A stretch of DNA of 21,965 nucleotides from JAAFIP01 sp043778205 (GCA_043778205.1 JAYWGO010000065.1:1-21965); one strand, 5' to 3'; counted from the stretch's first letter, positions 1 to 8,842 are shown. Made by a program: numbers and translations. Notes: generated by a model not told the origin, from the letters alone.

Positions 1-1
1 A

Positions 2-2812
2 GCGTGGACCGTGCAAAAAACGCTGGGCTTCCCAACCGTGATTCGCCCCAGCTTTACGCTCGGTGGTACCGGCGGCGGCATCGCCTACAACGCAGAAGAG
101 TTTGAAGTGATTTGCAAGCGCGGCTTAGAAGCATCACCGACCAGCGAGCTGCTGATTGAAGAGTCGCTGCTCGGCTGGAAAGAATACGAGATGGAAGTGG
201 TGCGCGACACGGCCGACAACTGCATCATTGTTTGCTCAATCGAAAACCTAGACCCAATGGGCGTGCACACCGGTGACTCCATTACCGTCGCCCCAGCGCA
301 AACGTTGAGCGATAAGGAATACCAAATTTTGCGCAACGCATCGCTGGCGGTGCTGCGTGAGATTGGCGTCGACACGGGCGGCTCGAATGTGCAGTTTGCT
401 ATCAATCCTGACGACGGCCGCATGGTGGTGATTGAGATGAACCCGCGAGTTTCAAGGTCTAGCGCGCTCGCCAGCAAAGCAACAGGCTTTCCGATTGCCA
501 AAGTCGCCGCCAAACTGGCAGTGGGCTACACGCTGGACGAGCTTCGCAATGAGATTACTGGCGGGGCGACCCCAGCATCTTTTGAGCCCAGCATCGACTA
601 CGTCGTGACTAAAATCCCGCGCTTTGCATTTGAAAAATTTCCCACTGCTGATGCGCGCCTGACGACGCAAATGAAGTCGGTTGGTGAAGTCATGGCGATG
701 GGCCGCACCTTTCAAGAGTCGTTTCAAAAAGCCCTTCGCGGACTTGAAGTCGGCGTTGACGGCATGAACGAAAAAACCCAAGACCGCGAAGTGCTAGAAA
801 AAGAACTGGGCTCTCCCGGCCCCGAGCGCATTTGGTATGTGGGCGACGCGTTTGCCCAAGGCATGAGCGTAGATGAGGTGTTTGCGCTGACCAAGATTGA
901 CCCGTGGTTTTTGGCGCAAATTGAGGAGATTGTGAAAATTGAGCTGGAGCTGGAAAAGACCTCGCTGGACGCGGTCACTAAAGAAGAGTTACTTAAGCTC
1001 AAGCAAAAGGGTTTTTCAGACCGCAGGCTTGCACGCCAGCTGAAAACCACTGACAAAGTGATCCGCGAAAAGCGCCGTGCCCTGGGCATTCGACCGGTGT
1101 ACAAGCGCGTGGACACCTGCGCGGCAGAATTCGCCACCAACACGGCCTACATGTACAGCACCTACGAAGGTTTTGTCACTGGCCCAAACAATGGTAGTTT
1201 TGGCCCCGGCCAAAGCGCGGCTGAATGTGAAGCCGAGCCAACCAACAACAAAAAAATCATGGTGTTAGGCGGTGGCCCCAACCGCATTGGCCAGGGCATT
1301 GAGTTTGACTACTGCTGCGTCCACGCCGCGCTGGCCCTGCGCGAAGACGGCTACGAGACCATCATGGTCAACTGCAATCCCGAGACCGTGTCTACCGACT
1401 ACGACACCTCAGACCGCTTGTACTTTGAGCCGTTGACACTGGAAGACGTGCTGGAAATCGTCGACAAAGAAAAGCCGTGGGGTGTGATTGTGCAGTACGG
1501 CGGTCAAACGCCACTCAAGCTCGCGCTTGACCTGGAAGCCAACGGCGTACCCATCATCGGCACCAGCCCCGACATGATCGACGCAGCGGAAGACCGCGAG
1601 CGCTTCTCTGCATTGCTGCGCGAGCTGGGCCTGAAGCAGCCGCCCAACGCCACTGCACGCACCGAAGCCGAGGCACTCGAAAAAGCCACCTCATTAGGCT
1701 ACCCATTGGTGGTGCGCCCCAGCTACGTGCTAGGTGGCCGCGCCATGGAAATCGTGCACGAGCAGCGCGACCTGGAGCGCTACATGCGCGAGGCCGTCAA
1801 GGTGTCGCATGACTCCCCCGTGCTGCTAGACCGCTTCTTGAACGACGCGATTGAATGCGATGTCGATTGCCTGCGCGACCCCGAAGGCAAAACCTTTATC
1901 GGCGGCGTGATGGAGCACATTGAACAAGCCGGTGTGCACAGCGGCGACTCTGCCTGTTCGTTGCCGCCGTATTCGCTGTCGAAAGCTACGGTAGACGAGA
2001 TGAAACGCCAGTCCGCCGCCATGGCAGGTGCGCTCAAAGTAGTGGGGCTGATGAATGTGCAGTTTGCTATTCAGCACAAAGACGGCCAAGACGTGATTTA
2101 TGTGTTGGAAGTCAACCCACGCGCATCACGCACCGTGCCTTACGTCAGCAAGGCTACAGGCATCCAACTGGCCAAGGTAGCAGCGCGCTGCATGGCAGGC
2201 CAAACCTTGGCAGCGCAAGGCATCACCAAAGAGGTCACCCCACCGTACTTCAGCGTCAAAGAGGCGGTATTTCCCTTTGTTAAGTTCCCTGGCGTAGACA
2301 CCATCCTTGGCCCTGAGATGAAGTCCACCGGTGAGGTGATGGGCGTGGCCAAGACGTTTGGTGAGGCGTTTGTTAAATCGCAACTGGGTGCGGGTACCAA
2401 GCTGCCCAAATCAGGCAAAGTGTTTCTGACCGTGAAGAACAACGATAAAGCCCGCGCAGTGGAGGTAGCTAAAGCTTTGGTGGCCCTGAATTTTGAACTG
2501 CTCGCCACCAAGGGCACAGCTGCCGCATTTGAAGCAGCCGGCCTTAAAGTGCAAGTGGTCAACAAAGTTACCGAAGGTCGCCCGCACGTGGTGGACATGA
2601 TCAAAAACAACGAAATCAGCATGGTGGTAAACACGGTGGAGGAGCGGCGCAACGCCATTGCCGACAGCCGCGCTATCCGCACGTCCAGCCTGCTGGCGCG
2701 TGTGACTACGTTTACCACCATCGCAGGCGCGGAAGCAGCGGTCGAGGGCATGAAGTACGTAGACAATTTAGGCGTGATCAGCGTGCAAGAGATGCATGCT
2801 GCGCTGGCCTAA
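2..2812 (+). CDS. carB: Carbamoyl-phosphate synthase large subunit (5' end missing)
   Basis: CarB makes carbamoyl phosphate from bicarbonate, two ATP and ammonia tunnelled from CarA, feeding pyrimidine and arginine synthesis in the cytoplasm. The reading frame is open from base 2, so the gene begins outside the window; by recalled comparison with E. coli CarB (about 1073 residues) roughly the first 145 residues are missing. Visible are the end of the first ATP-grasp half (RPSFTLGGTGGGIAYN, SIENLDPMGVHTGDSI, EMNPRVSRSSALASKATGFP), the middle oligomerisation segment (RVDTCAAEFATNTAYMYSTYE), the second ATP-grasp half (VLGGGPNRIGQGIEFDYCC, RPSYVLGGRAMEIV, EVNPRASRTVPYVSKATG) and the C-terminal allosteric MGS-like domain (from about base 2405). 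The GTG at 11 is an internal Val codon, not a start. Odd: an 18-codon Gly/Asn/Pro-rich insertion at 1169-1222. The stop is TAA at 2810-2812. Identity is very secure. Confidence 0.98.
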   Translation, partial: AWTVQKTLGFPTVIRPSFTLGGTGGGIAYNAEEFEVICKRGLEASPTSELLIEESLLGWKEYEMEVVRDTADNCIIVCSIENLDPMGVHTGDSITVAPAQTLSDKEYQILRNASLAVLREIGVDTGGSNVQFAINPDDGRMVVIEMNPRVSRSSALASKATGFPIAKVAAKLAVGYTLDELRNEITGGATPASFEPSIDYVVTKIPRFAFEKFPTADARLTTQMKSVGEVMAMGRTFQESFQKALRGLEVGVDGMNEKTQDREVLEKELGSPGPERIWYVGDAFAQGMSVDEVFALTKIDPWFLAQIEEIVKIELELEKTSLDAVTKEELLKLKQKGFSDRRLARQLKTTDKVIREKRRALGIRPVYKRVDTCAAEFATNTAYMYSTYEGFVTGPNNGSFGPGQSAAECEAEPTNNKKIMVLGGGPNRIGQGIEFDYCCVHAALALREDGYETIMVNCNPETVSTDYDTSDRLYFEPLTLEDVLEIVDKEKPWGVIVQYGGQTPLKLALDLEANGVPIIGTSPDMIDAAEDRERFSALLRELGLKQPPNATARTEAEALEKATSLGYPLVVRPSYVLGGRAMEIVHEQRDLERYMREAVKVSHDSPVLLDRFLNDAIECDVDCLRDPEGKTFIGGVMEHIEQAGVHSGDSACSLPPYSLSKATVDEMKRQSAAMAGALKVVGLMNVQFAIQHKDGQDVIYVLEVNPRASRTVPYVSKATGIQLAKVAARCMAGQTLAAQGITKEVTPPYFSVKEAVFPFVKFPGVDTILGPEMKSTGEVMGVAKTFGEAFVKSQLGAGTKLPKSGKVFLTVKNNDKARAVEVAKALVALNFELLATKGTAAAFEAAGLKVQVVNKVTEGRPHVVDMIKNNEISMVVNTVEERRNAIADSRAIRTSSLLARVTTFTTIAGAEAAVEGMKYVDNLGVISVQEMHAALA

Positions 2813-2833
2813 GAACGCCACTTGCCTGCATAT

Positions 2834-2906
2834 TAACTGGCAGTTTCGCGCAAAAAGTCGCATAACCCGCCAGTTAGCACGCGACAGTTTGCGTAACTTT
2901 TTGCGC
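2834..2906. repeat. Two interleaved inverted repeats in the carB-greA gap
   Basis: Arms TAACTGGC (2834-2841) and GCCAGTTA (2869-2876) form one dyad. Arms GCGCAAAAAGT (2848-2858) and ACTTTTTGCGC (2896-2906) form a perfect 11-bp second dyad, which extends by CGCA/TGCG past a two-base bulge. The arms run in the order A-B-A'-B', so both stems could form together only as a pseudoknot-like fold. The dyads are seen directly; that they act as RNA structure or protein-binding sites is inference. Confidence 0.6.
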
Positions 2907-2918
2907 TTCGCTTAAAAT
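2889..2918 (+). promoter_or_regulatory. Candidate sigma70 promoter for greA
   Basis: TTGCGT (2889-2894) and TAAAAT (2913-2918) are spaced by 18 bp, a weak but acceptable -35/-10 pair. It would start transcription near 2925, just before the hairpin at 2928-2957, placing that hairpin at the very 5' end of the greA leader. The -35 box overlaps the region of the larger inverted repeat. Assigned by eye only. Confidence 0.3.
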
Positions 2919-2927
2919 TGAACCTAA

Positions 2928-2957
2928 TAAACCGCTGGTTATTTGACCAGCGGTTTA
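2928..2957 (+). terminator. Strong hairpin before greA (carB terminator or greA leader attenuator)
   Basis: A 12-bp perfect stem (AAACCGCTGGT 2929-2939 with ACCAGCGGTTT 2946-2956, plus an outer T-A pair) closes a 6-base loop and is followed by ACCTTTTACCC, a short interrupted T tract. It could be a moderate Rho-independent terminator of carB. If greA starts from the candidate promoter at 2889-2918 it would instead be a leader hairpin ending 19 bases before the greA start codon. Confidence 0.6.
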
Positions 2958-2976
2958 CCTTTTACCCAATTGCTAT

Positions 2977-3453
2977 ATGGCCACTATTCCTATTACCAAA
3001 CGCGGCAGCGAAAAACTCAAGTCTGAGTTGCACCAGCTTAAAACTGTGGAGCGGCCGTGGGTGATTAACGCTATTTCTGAGGCGCGCGCGCAAGGCGACT
3101 TGAGCGAAAACGCCGAATACGATGCCGCTAAAGACCGCCAAGGCTTCATCGAAGGGCGCATCCAAGAGATAGAGGGCAAGTTGTCTGCTGCACAAATTAT
3201 CGACCCCACCACCATCGACGCGGGAGGCCGTGTGGTTTTTGGCGCTACGGTAAAGTTAGAAGACGAAGACACCGGCACGCTGGTAACCTACCAAATCGTG
3301 GGTGAAGACGAGGCCGACCTCAAACTTGGCTTGGTAAATATCTCCAGTCCGATTGCCCGTGCGCTGATCGGCAAGGAAGAGGGCGATACCGCTACCGTAC
3401 AAGCCCCTAGCGGGGAGAAGCATTACGAGATTATTTCAATCGACTATACCTAA
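2977..3453 (+). CDS. greA: Transcription elongation factor GreA
   Basis: GreA enters the secondary channel of RNA polymerase and stimulates cleavage of backtracked transcripts. The 158 residues match the usual family length. The N-terminal coiled-coil hairpin (about residues 1-75) has its tip in GDLSENAEYDAAKDRQGF, holding the conserved acidic Asp and Glu that help bind the catalytic Mg2+. The C-terminal FKBP-like domain shows GGRVVFGATV, YQIVGEDEADL and ISSPIARALIGKEEGD. The ATG at 2977 gives the normal N-terminus (MATIPITKRGSEKL). There is no recognisable Shine-Dalgarno sequence; the upstream stretch is pyrimidine-rich and a stable hairpin ends 19 bases before the ATG. It follows carB by 164 bp. 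Identity is secure. Confidence 0.98.
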   Translation: MATIPITKRGSEKLKSELHQLKTVERPWVINAISEARAQGDLSENAEYDAAKDRQGFIEGRIQEIEGKLSAAQIIDPTTIDAGGRVVFGATVKLEDEDTGTLVTYQIVGEDEADLKLGLVNISSPIARALIGKEEGDTATVQAPSGEKHYEIISIDYT

Positions 3454-3495
3454 ATAGTCAGGGGAGCGAATTTCAAACTACGATAGCTTGCCCAC

Positions 3496-5208
3496 ATGGC
3501 ATGTAAAAACCTGCGATATTTCCTGCGATATTTAACATTTTGGGCCAGCTTGCTTTTAGGCTGCTGGACACCCATGTGGGCTGCAGCGCAAGCGGTGGTG
3601 ATTCCAGTTCCTCAGCGCAGCATGGTCATTCCCAGTCTGGTGGAGGCTTTTTCGCTGCCTTTGACCGGTGCCCTAGACCCAGAGGCCATTTGGCAGGCAC
3701 GCCACCCTGCTGCACAGGCTGCTAACCCGCAAGGGCGTTGGAGCGTAGCGCATGACCAGCGAACTGCCGCTAAATTTACGCTGTCAAGCCAAGCTGAGCA
3801 TGTTTTCACCCTCGAAGTGCCTTTGGTCCGCTTGGACTTGGTGGAGGTGTTTTTGCGCACACCGGGCCAGCCTTGGAGCCGCGCCCGTGCTGGTGATACC
3901 GTGCCACTGTCACAGTGGCCTGTGGTGGGGCAATTTGCGACTTTTATGCTGTATTTTGGGCAAACACCCAGCACAATAGACGTGCTGATGGTGATGCAAA
4001 ATACCGGCGCAGGCAGCACCACCGTGTTAGTTAACTCTGACCATGAATCACGCAAGCACAGATTGCTGCAGGCCACCATGGCGGGTTTGCTTATTGGGGC
4101 CAGTGCCATGGTGCTGCTGGTGAGTTTGCTGCTGGCATTGACCTACCGCAAGCTGCCTACAAGCTACTTCTTATTGCACTGCGCCAGTGTTACTTTGGGG
4201 ATCGTCGTACTTAACGGGTATGGCGCGGTGTGGTTCACACCTGAATGGCCTAAGTTTAACGACAGCGCCAAGCCTTTTGCTGCCTCGCTGATAGCAGTTT
4301 CTATGCTGTTGGCCTGCGTGGCTGCGCTAGACCGCAAAACAGTCACGCCGCTAGCGCGCTTGGCCAGCAGGACTGTAGCGCTGCTTATTGTGTTTTATGC
4401 CTTGCTGCAGGCTGCAGTATTGCCCTACGAGTGGCGTTTACTGGGCGGGGTGGTGGGTGCCTTGGTGCCAGCTCTTATGGTGCTAGTTTTGGCCAGTGGC
4501 AGCTGGCGCCGTGGTGACCGCTATGCTTTATGGATCGCAATGGCTGCGGTGTTTTATATGGCCTCTATCGCCGTGGTGGCGCAAGGTTACGTGCAAATAG
4601 CCAGTATTGACATGTATGCAGTCGCCATGGCCGTGTTGTTAATGGCCAGCTGTTTGCTGCTGCGCTATGTACTGATAGCGCGCGAGCGCTTTGGCGTGGC
4701 CGTGCTGGGCCGTGCGGGTACCAACCGGTTTAGCGACCCCTTAACGGCCCTGCTGTCCTATGAAGGTTTTGAGCGGGCTGTTGAAAACTTGGCGGTGCGC
4801 CAGCACACGGGGGGTGGGGCGGCACACTTGCTGTACTTTAGCCTGACCGAACTAGACAACTTTAGAAGCGAAGACGGCTATGAAGTGTGGCAGCGTGACT
4901 TGGTACGTTTTGCGGCTGTGCTACAAAAAGTACTGGGCGAGAGCTGGAGCATTGCCCGCTTAAGCAACAGCAAGTTTGGCGCGGTGCGGCTCGGCGGTGC
5001 AGAGCACAAAGCCAATGAGGCTTTGCTGACCCTGGTGCTGAGCAGTTGCGCCCGCAAGATTGACACCGAAGGCTGGGCCAACCGTGTGGGCCTGCGCATG
5101 GCCGGCACTGCTACACCCTTGGGGGGCACCGGCCTGCAAGACAGCCTGCGTGTGTTGGAGCAAACGGTACGCGATTTAAAGCCCGGCAAACGCATAGCGC
5201 TGTTGTAA
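3496..5208 (+). CDS. 7TMR-DISM-like membrane sensor with a degenerate GGDEF domain
   Basis: A 570-residue inner-membrane protein. Residues 1-33 look like a signal peptide (basic start, hydrophobic core, WAAAQA). Residues 34-190 are a periplasmic beta-rich region resembling the extracellular domain of 7TMR-DISM proteins. About seven hydrophobic helices follow (near 193-216, 221-243, 259-278, 291-310, 315-334, 343-365, 372-394). Residues 411-560 have the layout of a GGDEF domain: DPLTALLSYEGFERAVE matches the usual DPLTGLxNRRGFE opening and LLYFSLTELDNFRSEDGYE the LLxDIDxFKxINDxxGH block. The signature position reads ARLSNSKFGAV (487-497), so GGDEF is replaced by SNSKF and cyclase activity is unlikely. 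It may bind c-di-GMP or a partner, or only relay a signal; the ligand is unknown. No strong ribosome site precedes the ATG. It lies 42 bp after greA and 51 bp before dnaE. Confidence 0.75.
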   Translation: MACKNLRYFLRYLTFWASLLLGCWTPMWAAAQAVVIPVPQRSMVIPSLVEAFSLPLTGALDPEAIWQARHPAAQAANPQGRWSVAHDQRTAAKFTLSSQAEHVFTLEVPLVRLDLVEVFLRTPGQPWSRARAGDTVPLSQWPVVGQFATFMLYFGQTPSTIDVLMVMQNTGAGSTTVLVNSDHESRKHRLLQATMAGLLIGASAMVLLVSLLLALTYRKLPTSYFLLHCASVTLGIVVLNGYGAVWFTPEWPKFNDSAKPFAASLIAVSMLLACVAALDRKTVTPLARLASRTVALLIVFYALLQAAVLPYEWRLLGGVVGALVPALMVLVLASGSWRRGDRYALWIAMAAVFYMASIAVVAQGYVQIASIDMYAVAMAVLLMASCLLLRYVLIARERFGVAVLGRAGTNRFSDPLTALLSYEGFERAVENLAVRQHTGGGAAHLLYFSLTELDNFRSEDGYEVWQRDLVRFAAVLQKVLGESWSIARLSNSKFGAVRLGGAEHKANEALLTLVLSSCARKIDTEGWANRVGLRMAGTATPLGGTGLQDSLRVLEQTVRDLKPGKRIALL

Positions 5209-5259
5209 TTTTTAGCTTGCTGCGCGGCCAAAGAGCAGCGGGCCGATAGAATCAAGGCC

Positions 5260-8200
5260 ATGTATATTCACCTTCGCTTGCACACAGAATTCTCGGTAGT
5301 TGACGGTACCGTGCGTATCGACGAGGCGGTTAAAAAATCCCAACAGTACAGCCAAGGTGCACTGGCCATCACCGACTTGAACAACTTGTTCGGCACAGTG
5401 AAGTTTTATAAGAACGCACGCAACAACGGTGTTAAACCCATCGTCGGTGCTGAAGTGTGGCTAGAGGGCGTTAGCGCTGCAGACGTTGGCAAAGAAGCGG
5501 CACTGTCGCGTGTGATTTTGCTGGTGCAAAACAAGCAAGGCTATTTGAACCTGAGCGAACTGATTGCCCGCGCCTGGACGCAAAACGTGGTGCGGGCTAA
5601 CGGTGTGGTTAAGCTCGATTGGTTAAAAGAGCTTAACGCGGGCCTCATCATGCTCAGCGGCGCGCAGGCTGGGCCCGTAGGCCAAGCGCTGGTGCAAGGC
5701 GATACCCAGCGGGCCGGCGATGTGGCGCTGCTGCTGGCTTCCATGTTCACCCACCGCTTCTACATCGAGCTGCAACGCGCAGGCAGGGCAGACGACGAGG
5801 CGCATGTAGCTGCAGCAGCCACTTTGGCTGCGCGGCTCAAGCTGCCCGTCGTTGCCACCCATCCGATTCAGTTTTTAGCCGCCACCGACTATGAGGCGCA
5901 CGAGGCGCGGGTGTGCATTGCTGAGGGCGAAATATTGGGCAACGCCCGCCGCGTGCGCAAGTTCACGCGTGAGCAGTATTTCAAATCGCCCGAGCAGATG
6001 CAGGCACTGTTTGCCGACCTGCCCAGCGCCCTTGCCAACACCGCTGAGATAGCCAGGCGCTGCAGTATCACCATTGAGCTGGACAAGCCCAAGCTGCCAG
6101 ATTTTCCGACGCCCGAGGTCAATGGCCAGCGCATGACGCCAGAGGAGTATTTTCGCTACCTCTCGCACGAAGGCCTCAAGGAGCGCATGGCGCATTTGTA
6201 CCGCGACGAGGCAGTGCGCGCCACCGAGATGCCGCGCTACGTGGAACGCCTGGAGTTTGAGATCACTACGATCCTCAAAATGGGGTTTCCTGGCTACTTT
6301 TTGATCGTGGGTGACTTTATCCAATGGGCCAAGGCCAACGGCTGCCCGGTAGGCCCAGGCCGTGGCTCTGGCGCAGGCTCGCTGGTGGCGTATTCACTGA
6401 AGATCACCGATCTGGACCCACTGCAATACAACCTGCTGTTCGAGCGATTTTTGAACCCTCAGCGGGTAAGCATGCCCGACTTTGATATTGACTTTTGCCA
6501 AGCCAACCGCGACCGCGTGATTGACTATGTGAAGGCCAAATACGGCAAAGATGCCGTTAGCCAGATCGTCACCTTTGGCACGATGGCCGCGCGGGCCGCC
6601 ATACGCGACGTGGGCCGCGTAATGGACATGAGCTATACCTTTTGCGACGGCATCAGCAAGCTGATACCTAACAAGCCCGGCACGCACATGACGATTGACG
6701 GTGCGATCAAGGCCGAGCCGATGCTTGCCGAGCGGCTAGAAAAAGAAGAAGAAGTGCGCACCCTGCTAGACATGGCGCGCAAGCTCGAAGGCATGACGCG
6801 CAACGTGGGTATGCACGCGGGGGGCGTGCTGATAGCGCCCGGCAAGCTCACAGACTTTTGCCCGCTGTACCAGCAGCCCGGTAGCGACTCAGCTGTCAGC
6901 CAATACGATAAAGACGATGTAGAGGCTGTGGGCCTGGTGAAGTTTGACTTCTTGGGCCTCGCCACTTTAACGATTTTAGAAATCGCCAAAGACTTCATCA
7001 TCGCGCGCCACAAAGGCCAAGAAAACTTCGTTTTTGAAGACATACCGCTAGAAGACGCTGCCACTTACAAACTGTTTGCAGACGGCAATACCGAAGCCGT
7101 GTTCCAGTTTGAAAGCCCCGGCATGCAGCGCATGCTGAAAGACGCACGCCCCACGCGGCTAGAAGACCTGATTGCGCTGAACGCGCTGTACCGCCCCGGC
7201 CCGATGGACCTGATTCCCAGCTTTGTGGCGCGCAAGCACGGCCGTGAGGTGATTGAGTATCCGCACCCCTTGGTTGAAGAGATGCTGAGCGAGACCTACG
7301 GCATCATGGTCTACCAAGAGCAGGTGATGCAAACCGCGCAGATTTTGGGTGGCTATTCACTGGGCGGTGCAGACTTGCTGCGCCGCGCCATGGGCAAAAA
7401 GAAGGCCGAAGAAATGGCCGAGCACCGCAGCATCTTTCGCGCAGGCGCTGCCAAAAATGACATCAACGAAGAAAAAGCCGACGAAATTTTCGACCTGATG
7501 GAGAAGTTTGCAGGCTATGGCTTTAACAAATCGCACGCTGCTGCTTACTCGCTGTTGGCCTACCACACTGGCTGGCTCAAGCGGCACTACACGGCCGAGT
7601 TTTTCTGCGCCAACATGACCGTGGAAATGGACAACACCGACAAGCTGCGCATTTTGGTGCAAGACGCGCAAGACAAGTTTGGCCTGACCTTCGAGCCGCC
7701 CGATGTGAACCGTGGCAACTACCGGTTTGAGCCGGTGAGCGACAAGGTGATTCGCTATGGCTTGGGCGCTGTTAAAGGCAGTGGCCAGCAAGCCGTCGAG
7801 GCCATCATTGCCGCAAGGCAAGATGGCGGGCTATTCACCAGCCTGTTTGACTTCTGCGCCCGCGTAGAGCGCAGCAAAATCAACAAACGCACCATTGAAG
7901 CGCTCATCAAAGCCGGTGCATTCGATAGCTTGCAGCTCAACCGTGCGTCCCTCATGGCCTCTGTCGAGCTGGCCATGGACTACGCCCAGGCGCAAGAAGC
8001 CAATGCCAACCAAGGCGGCTTGTTCGACATGGGTAATGACGACGACCACGGCAGCAGCACCCAAGAGCCGCCGCTGGTAGACATGACCCCCTGGGGAGTG
8101 AAAGAGCGCTTAACTGCCGAAAAAACTGCCGTAGGTTTCTACCTGTCAGGTCACCTGTTTGACGAAGTAGCCCGCGAGGTGCGCCAGTTTGTGCGTACCA

Positions 8201-8784
8201 AAATCGAAGACCTCAGCGAGTCACGTGATGTGCGCACGGTAGTGGGCATTGTGAGCGACCTGCGCATCATCAATGGCCAACGCGGCAAACTGGCCATCTT
8301 CAAGCTAGACGACAAATCCGTCACCATCGAGGCCACCGCCGACGAAGCGCTGATCAACGCCAATCGCAACACCCTTAAAGACGACGAACTCATCATCGTC
8401 CAAGGTAAAGCCCAGCCTGACCGCTTTTCTGGCGGCCTGCGCTTCCAGGTTAACGCCATCTGGGACCTGCCCACCGCCCGTGCCAAGTTTGGTAAATACC
8501 TGCGTGTATCCGTAGGCGACGGTGCCAACGCCAAAGTGCCTGACATCGCCCGCATGGTGCGCGATTTTCCGCCTAAAAAAGAACAAACAGAACAGGGCGA
8601 ACTGCTGCGCGGATTGAACGTGCGGCTGCAGCTATGGCGCACGGCCACTACGCAAGACGGCGAGGTTAACGCCACTGGAGAAATAGCCTTGGGCGATGGC
8701 GCTAAGTTCTTCCCTACCGATGCCGCACTGTCCAGCTGGATGGCACAAGCCCATGCAGGCGAAGCGCGGGTGGTGTACGACTGA
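5260..8784 (+). CDS. dnaE: DNA polymerase III subunit alpha
   Basis: Catalytic subunit of the replicative DNA polymerase; 1174 residues against about 1160 in E. coli. The N-terminal PHP domain begins HLRLHTEFSVVDG. The C-family polymerase core carries GPGRGSGAGSLVAY (366-379), then MPDFDIDFC with catalytic Asp407 and Asp409, and VKFDFLGL with the third Asp at 563. The fingers and helix-hairpin-helix region contains YQEQVMQ, GYSLGGADLLRRAMGKK and GYGFNKSHAAAYS. An OB fold (VVGIVSDLRIINGQRGKLAIFKLDD) and a tau/beta-binding C-terminal domain follow. An in-frame TAG lies four codons upstream, so the ATG at 5260 is the natural start. The protein reads full-length with no disruption. It is 51 bp behind the 7TM protein and may share its transcript. 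Confidence 0.98.
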   Translation: MYIHLRLHTEFSVVDGTVRIDEAVKKSQQYSQGALAITDLNNLFGTVKFYKNARNNGVKPIVGAEVWLEGVSAADVGKEAALSRVILLVQNKQGYLNLSELIARAWTQNVVRANGVVKLDWLKELNAGLIMLSGAQAGPVGQALVQGDTQRAGDVALLLASMFTHRFYIELQRAGRADDEAHVAAAATLAARLKLPVVATHPIQFLAATDYEAHEARVCIAEGEILGNARRVRKFTREQYFKSPEQMQALFADLPSALANTAEIARRCSITIELDKPKLPDFPTPEVNGQRMTPEEYFRYLSHEGLKERMAHLYRDEAVRATEMPRYVERLEFEITTILKMGFPGYFLIVGDFIQWAKANGCPVGPGRGSGAGSLVAYSLKITDLDPLQYNLLFERFLNPQRVSMPDFDIDFCQANRDRVIDYVKAKYGKDAVSQIVTFGTMAARAAIRDVGRVMDMSYTFCDGISKLIPNKPGTHMTIDGAIKAEPMLAERLEKEEEVRTLLDMARKLEGMTRNVGMHAGGVLIAPGKLTDFCPLYQQPGSDSAVSQYDKDDVEAVGLVKFDFLGLATLTILEIAKDFIIARHKGQENFVFEDIPLEDAATYKLFADGNTEAVFQFESPGMQRMLKDARPTRLEDLIALNALYRPGPMDLIPSFVARKHGREVIEYPHPLVEEMLSETYGIMVYQEQVMQTAQILGGYSLGGADLLRRAMGKKKAEEMAEHRSIFRAGAAKNDINEEKADEIFDLMEKFAGYGFNKSHAAAYSLLAYHTGWLKRHYTAEFFCANMTVEMDNTDKLRILVQDAQDKFGLTFEPPDVNRGNYRFEPVSDKVIRYGLGAVKGSGQQAVEAIIAARQDGGLFTSLFDFCARVERSKINKRTIEALIKAGAFDSLQLNRASLMASVELAMDYAQAQEANANQGGLFDMGNDDDHGSSTQEPPLVDMTPWGVKERLTAEKTAVGFYLSGHLFDEVAREVRQFVRTKIEDLSESRDVRTVVGIVSDLRIINGQRGKLAIFKLDDKSVTIEATADEALINANRNTLKDDELIIVQGKAQPDRFSGGLRFQVNAIWDLPTARAKFGKYLRVSVGDGANAKVPDIARMVRDFPPKKEQTEQGELLRGLNVRLQLWRTATTQDGEVNATGEIALGDGAKFFPTDAALSSWMAQAHAGEARVVYD

Positions 8785-8806
8785 ACAATTAGTGCACTAC
8801 GTATTT

Positions 8807-8842
8807 AATAGCTAACTATGTAGCATTTCCTTGGGTGATAGG
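8807..8842 (+). repeat. Dispersed 36-bp repeat, copy 1 (intergenic)
   Basis: Begins AATAGCT, carries GCATTTCCTTGGG at its centre and ends AGG, like the copies at 11080 and 16274. It is the most diverged copy: its mini-stem is GCTA/TAGC where the others have GCTGC/GCAGC, a compensatory G-C to A-T change. It fills most of the 105-bp gap between dnaE and the deacetylase gene. The rest of that gap is AT-rich (TATATTTTTT near 8852) and may hold a promoter. Confidence 0.7.

Noticed and set aside
2140..2766. A 208-codon open frame on the - strand opposite carB
   Set aside because: It has no recognisable protein features and lies wholly inside a certain carB frame.
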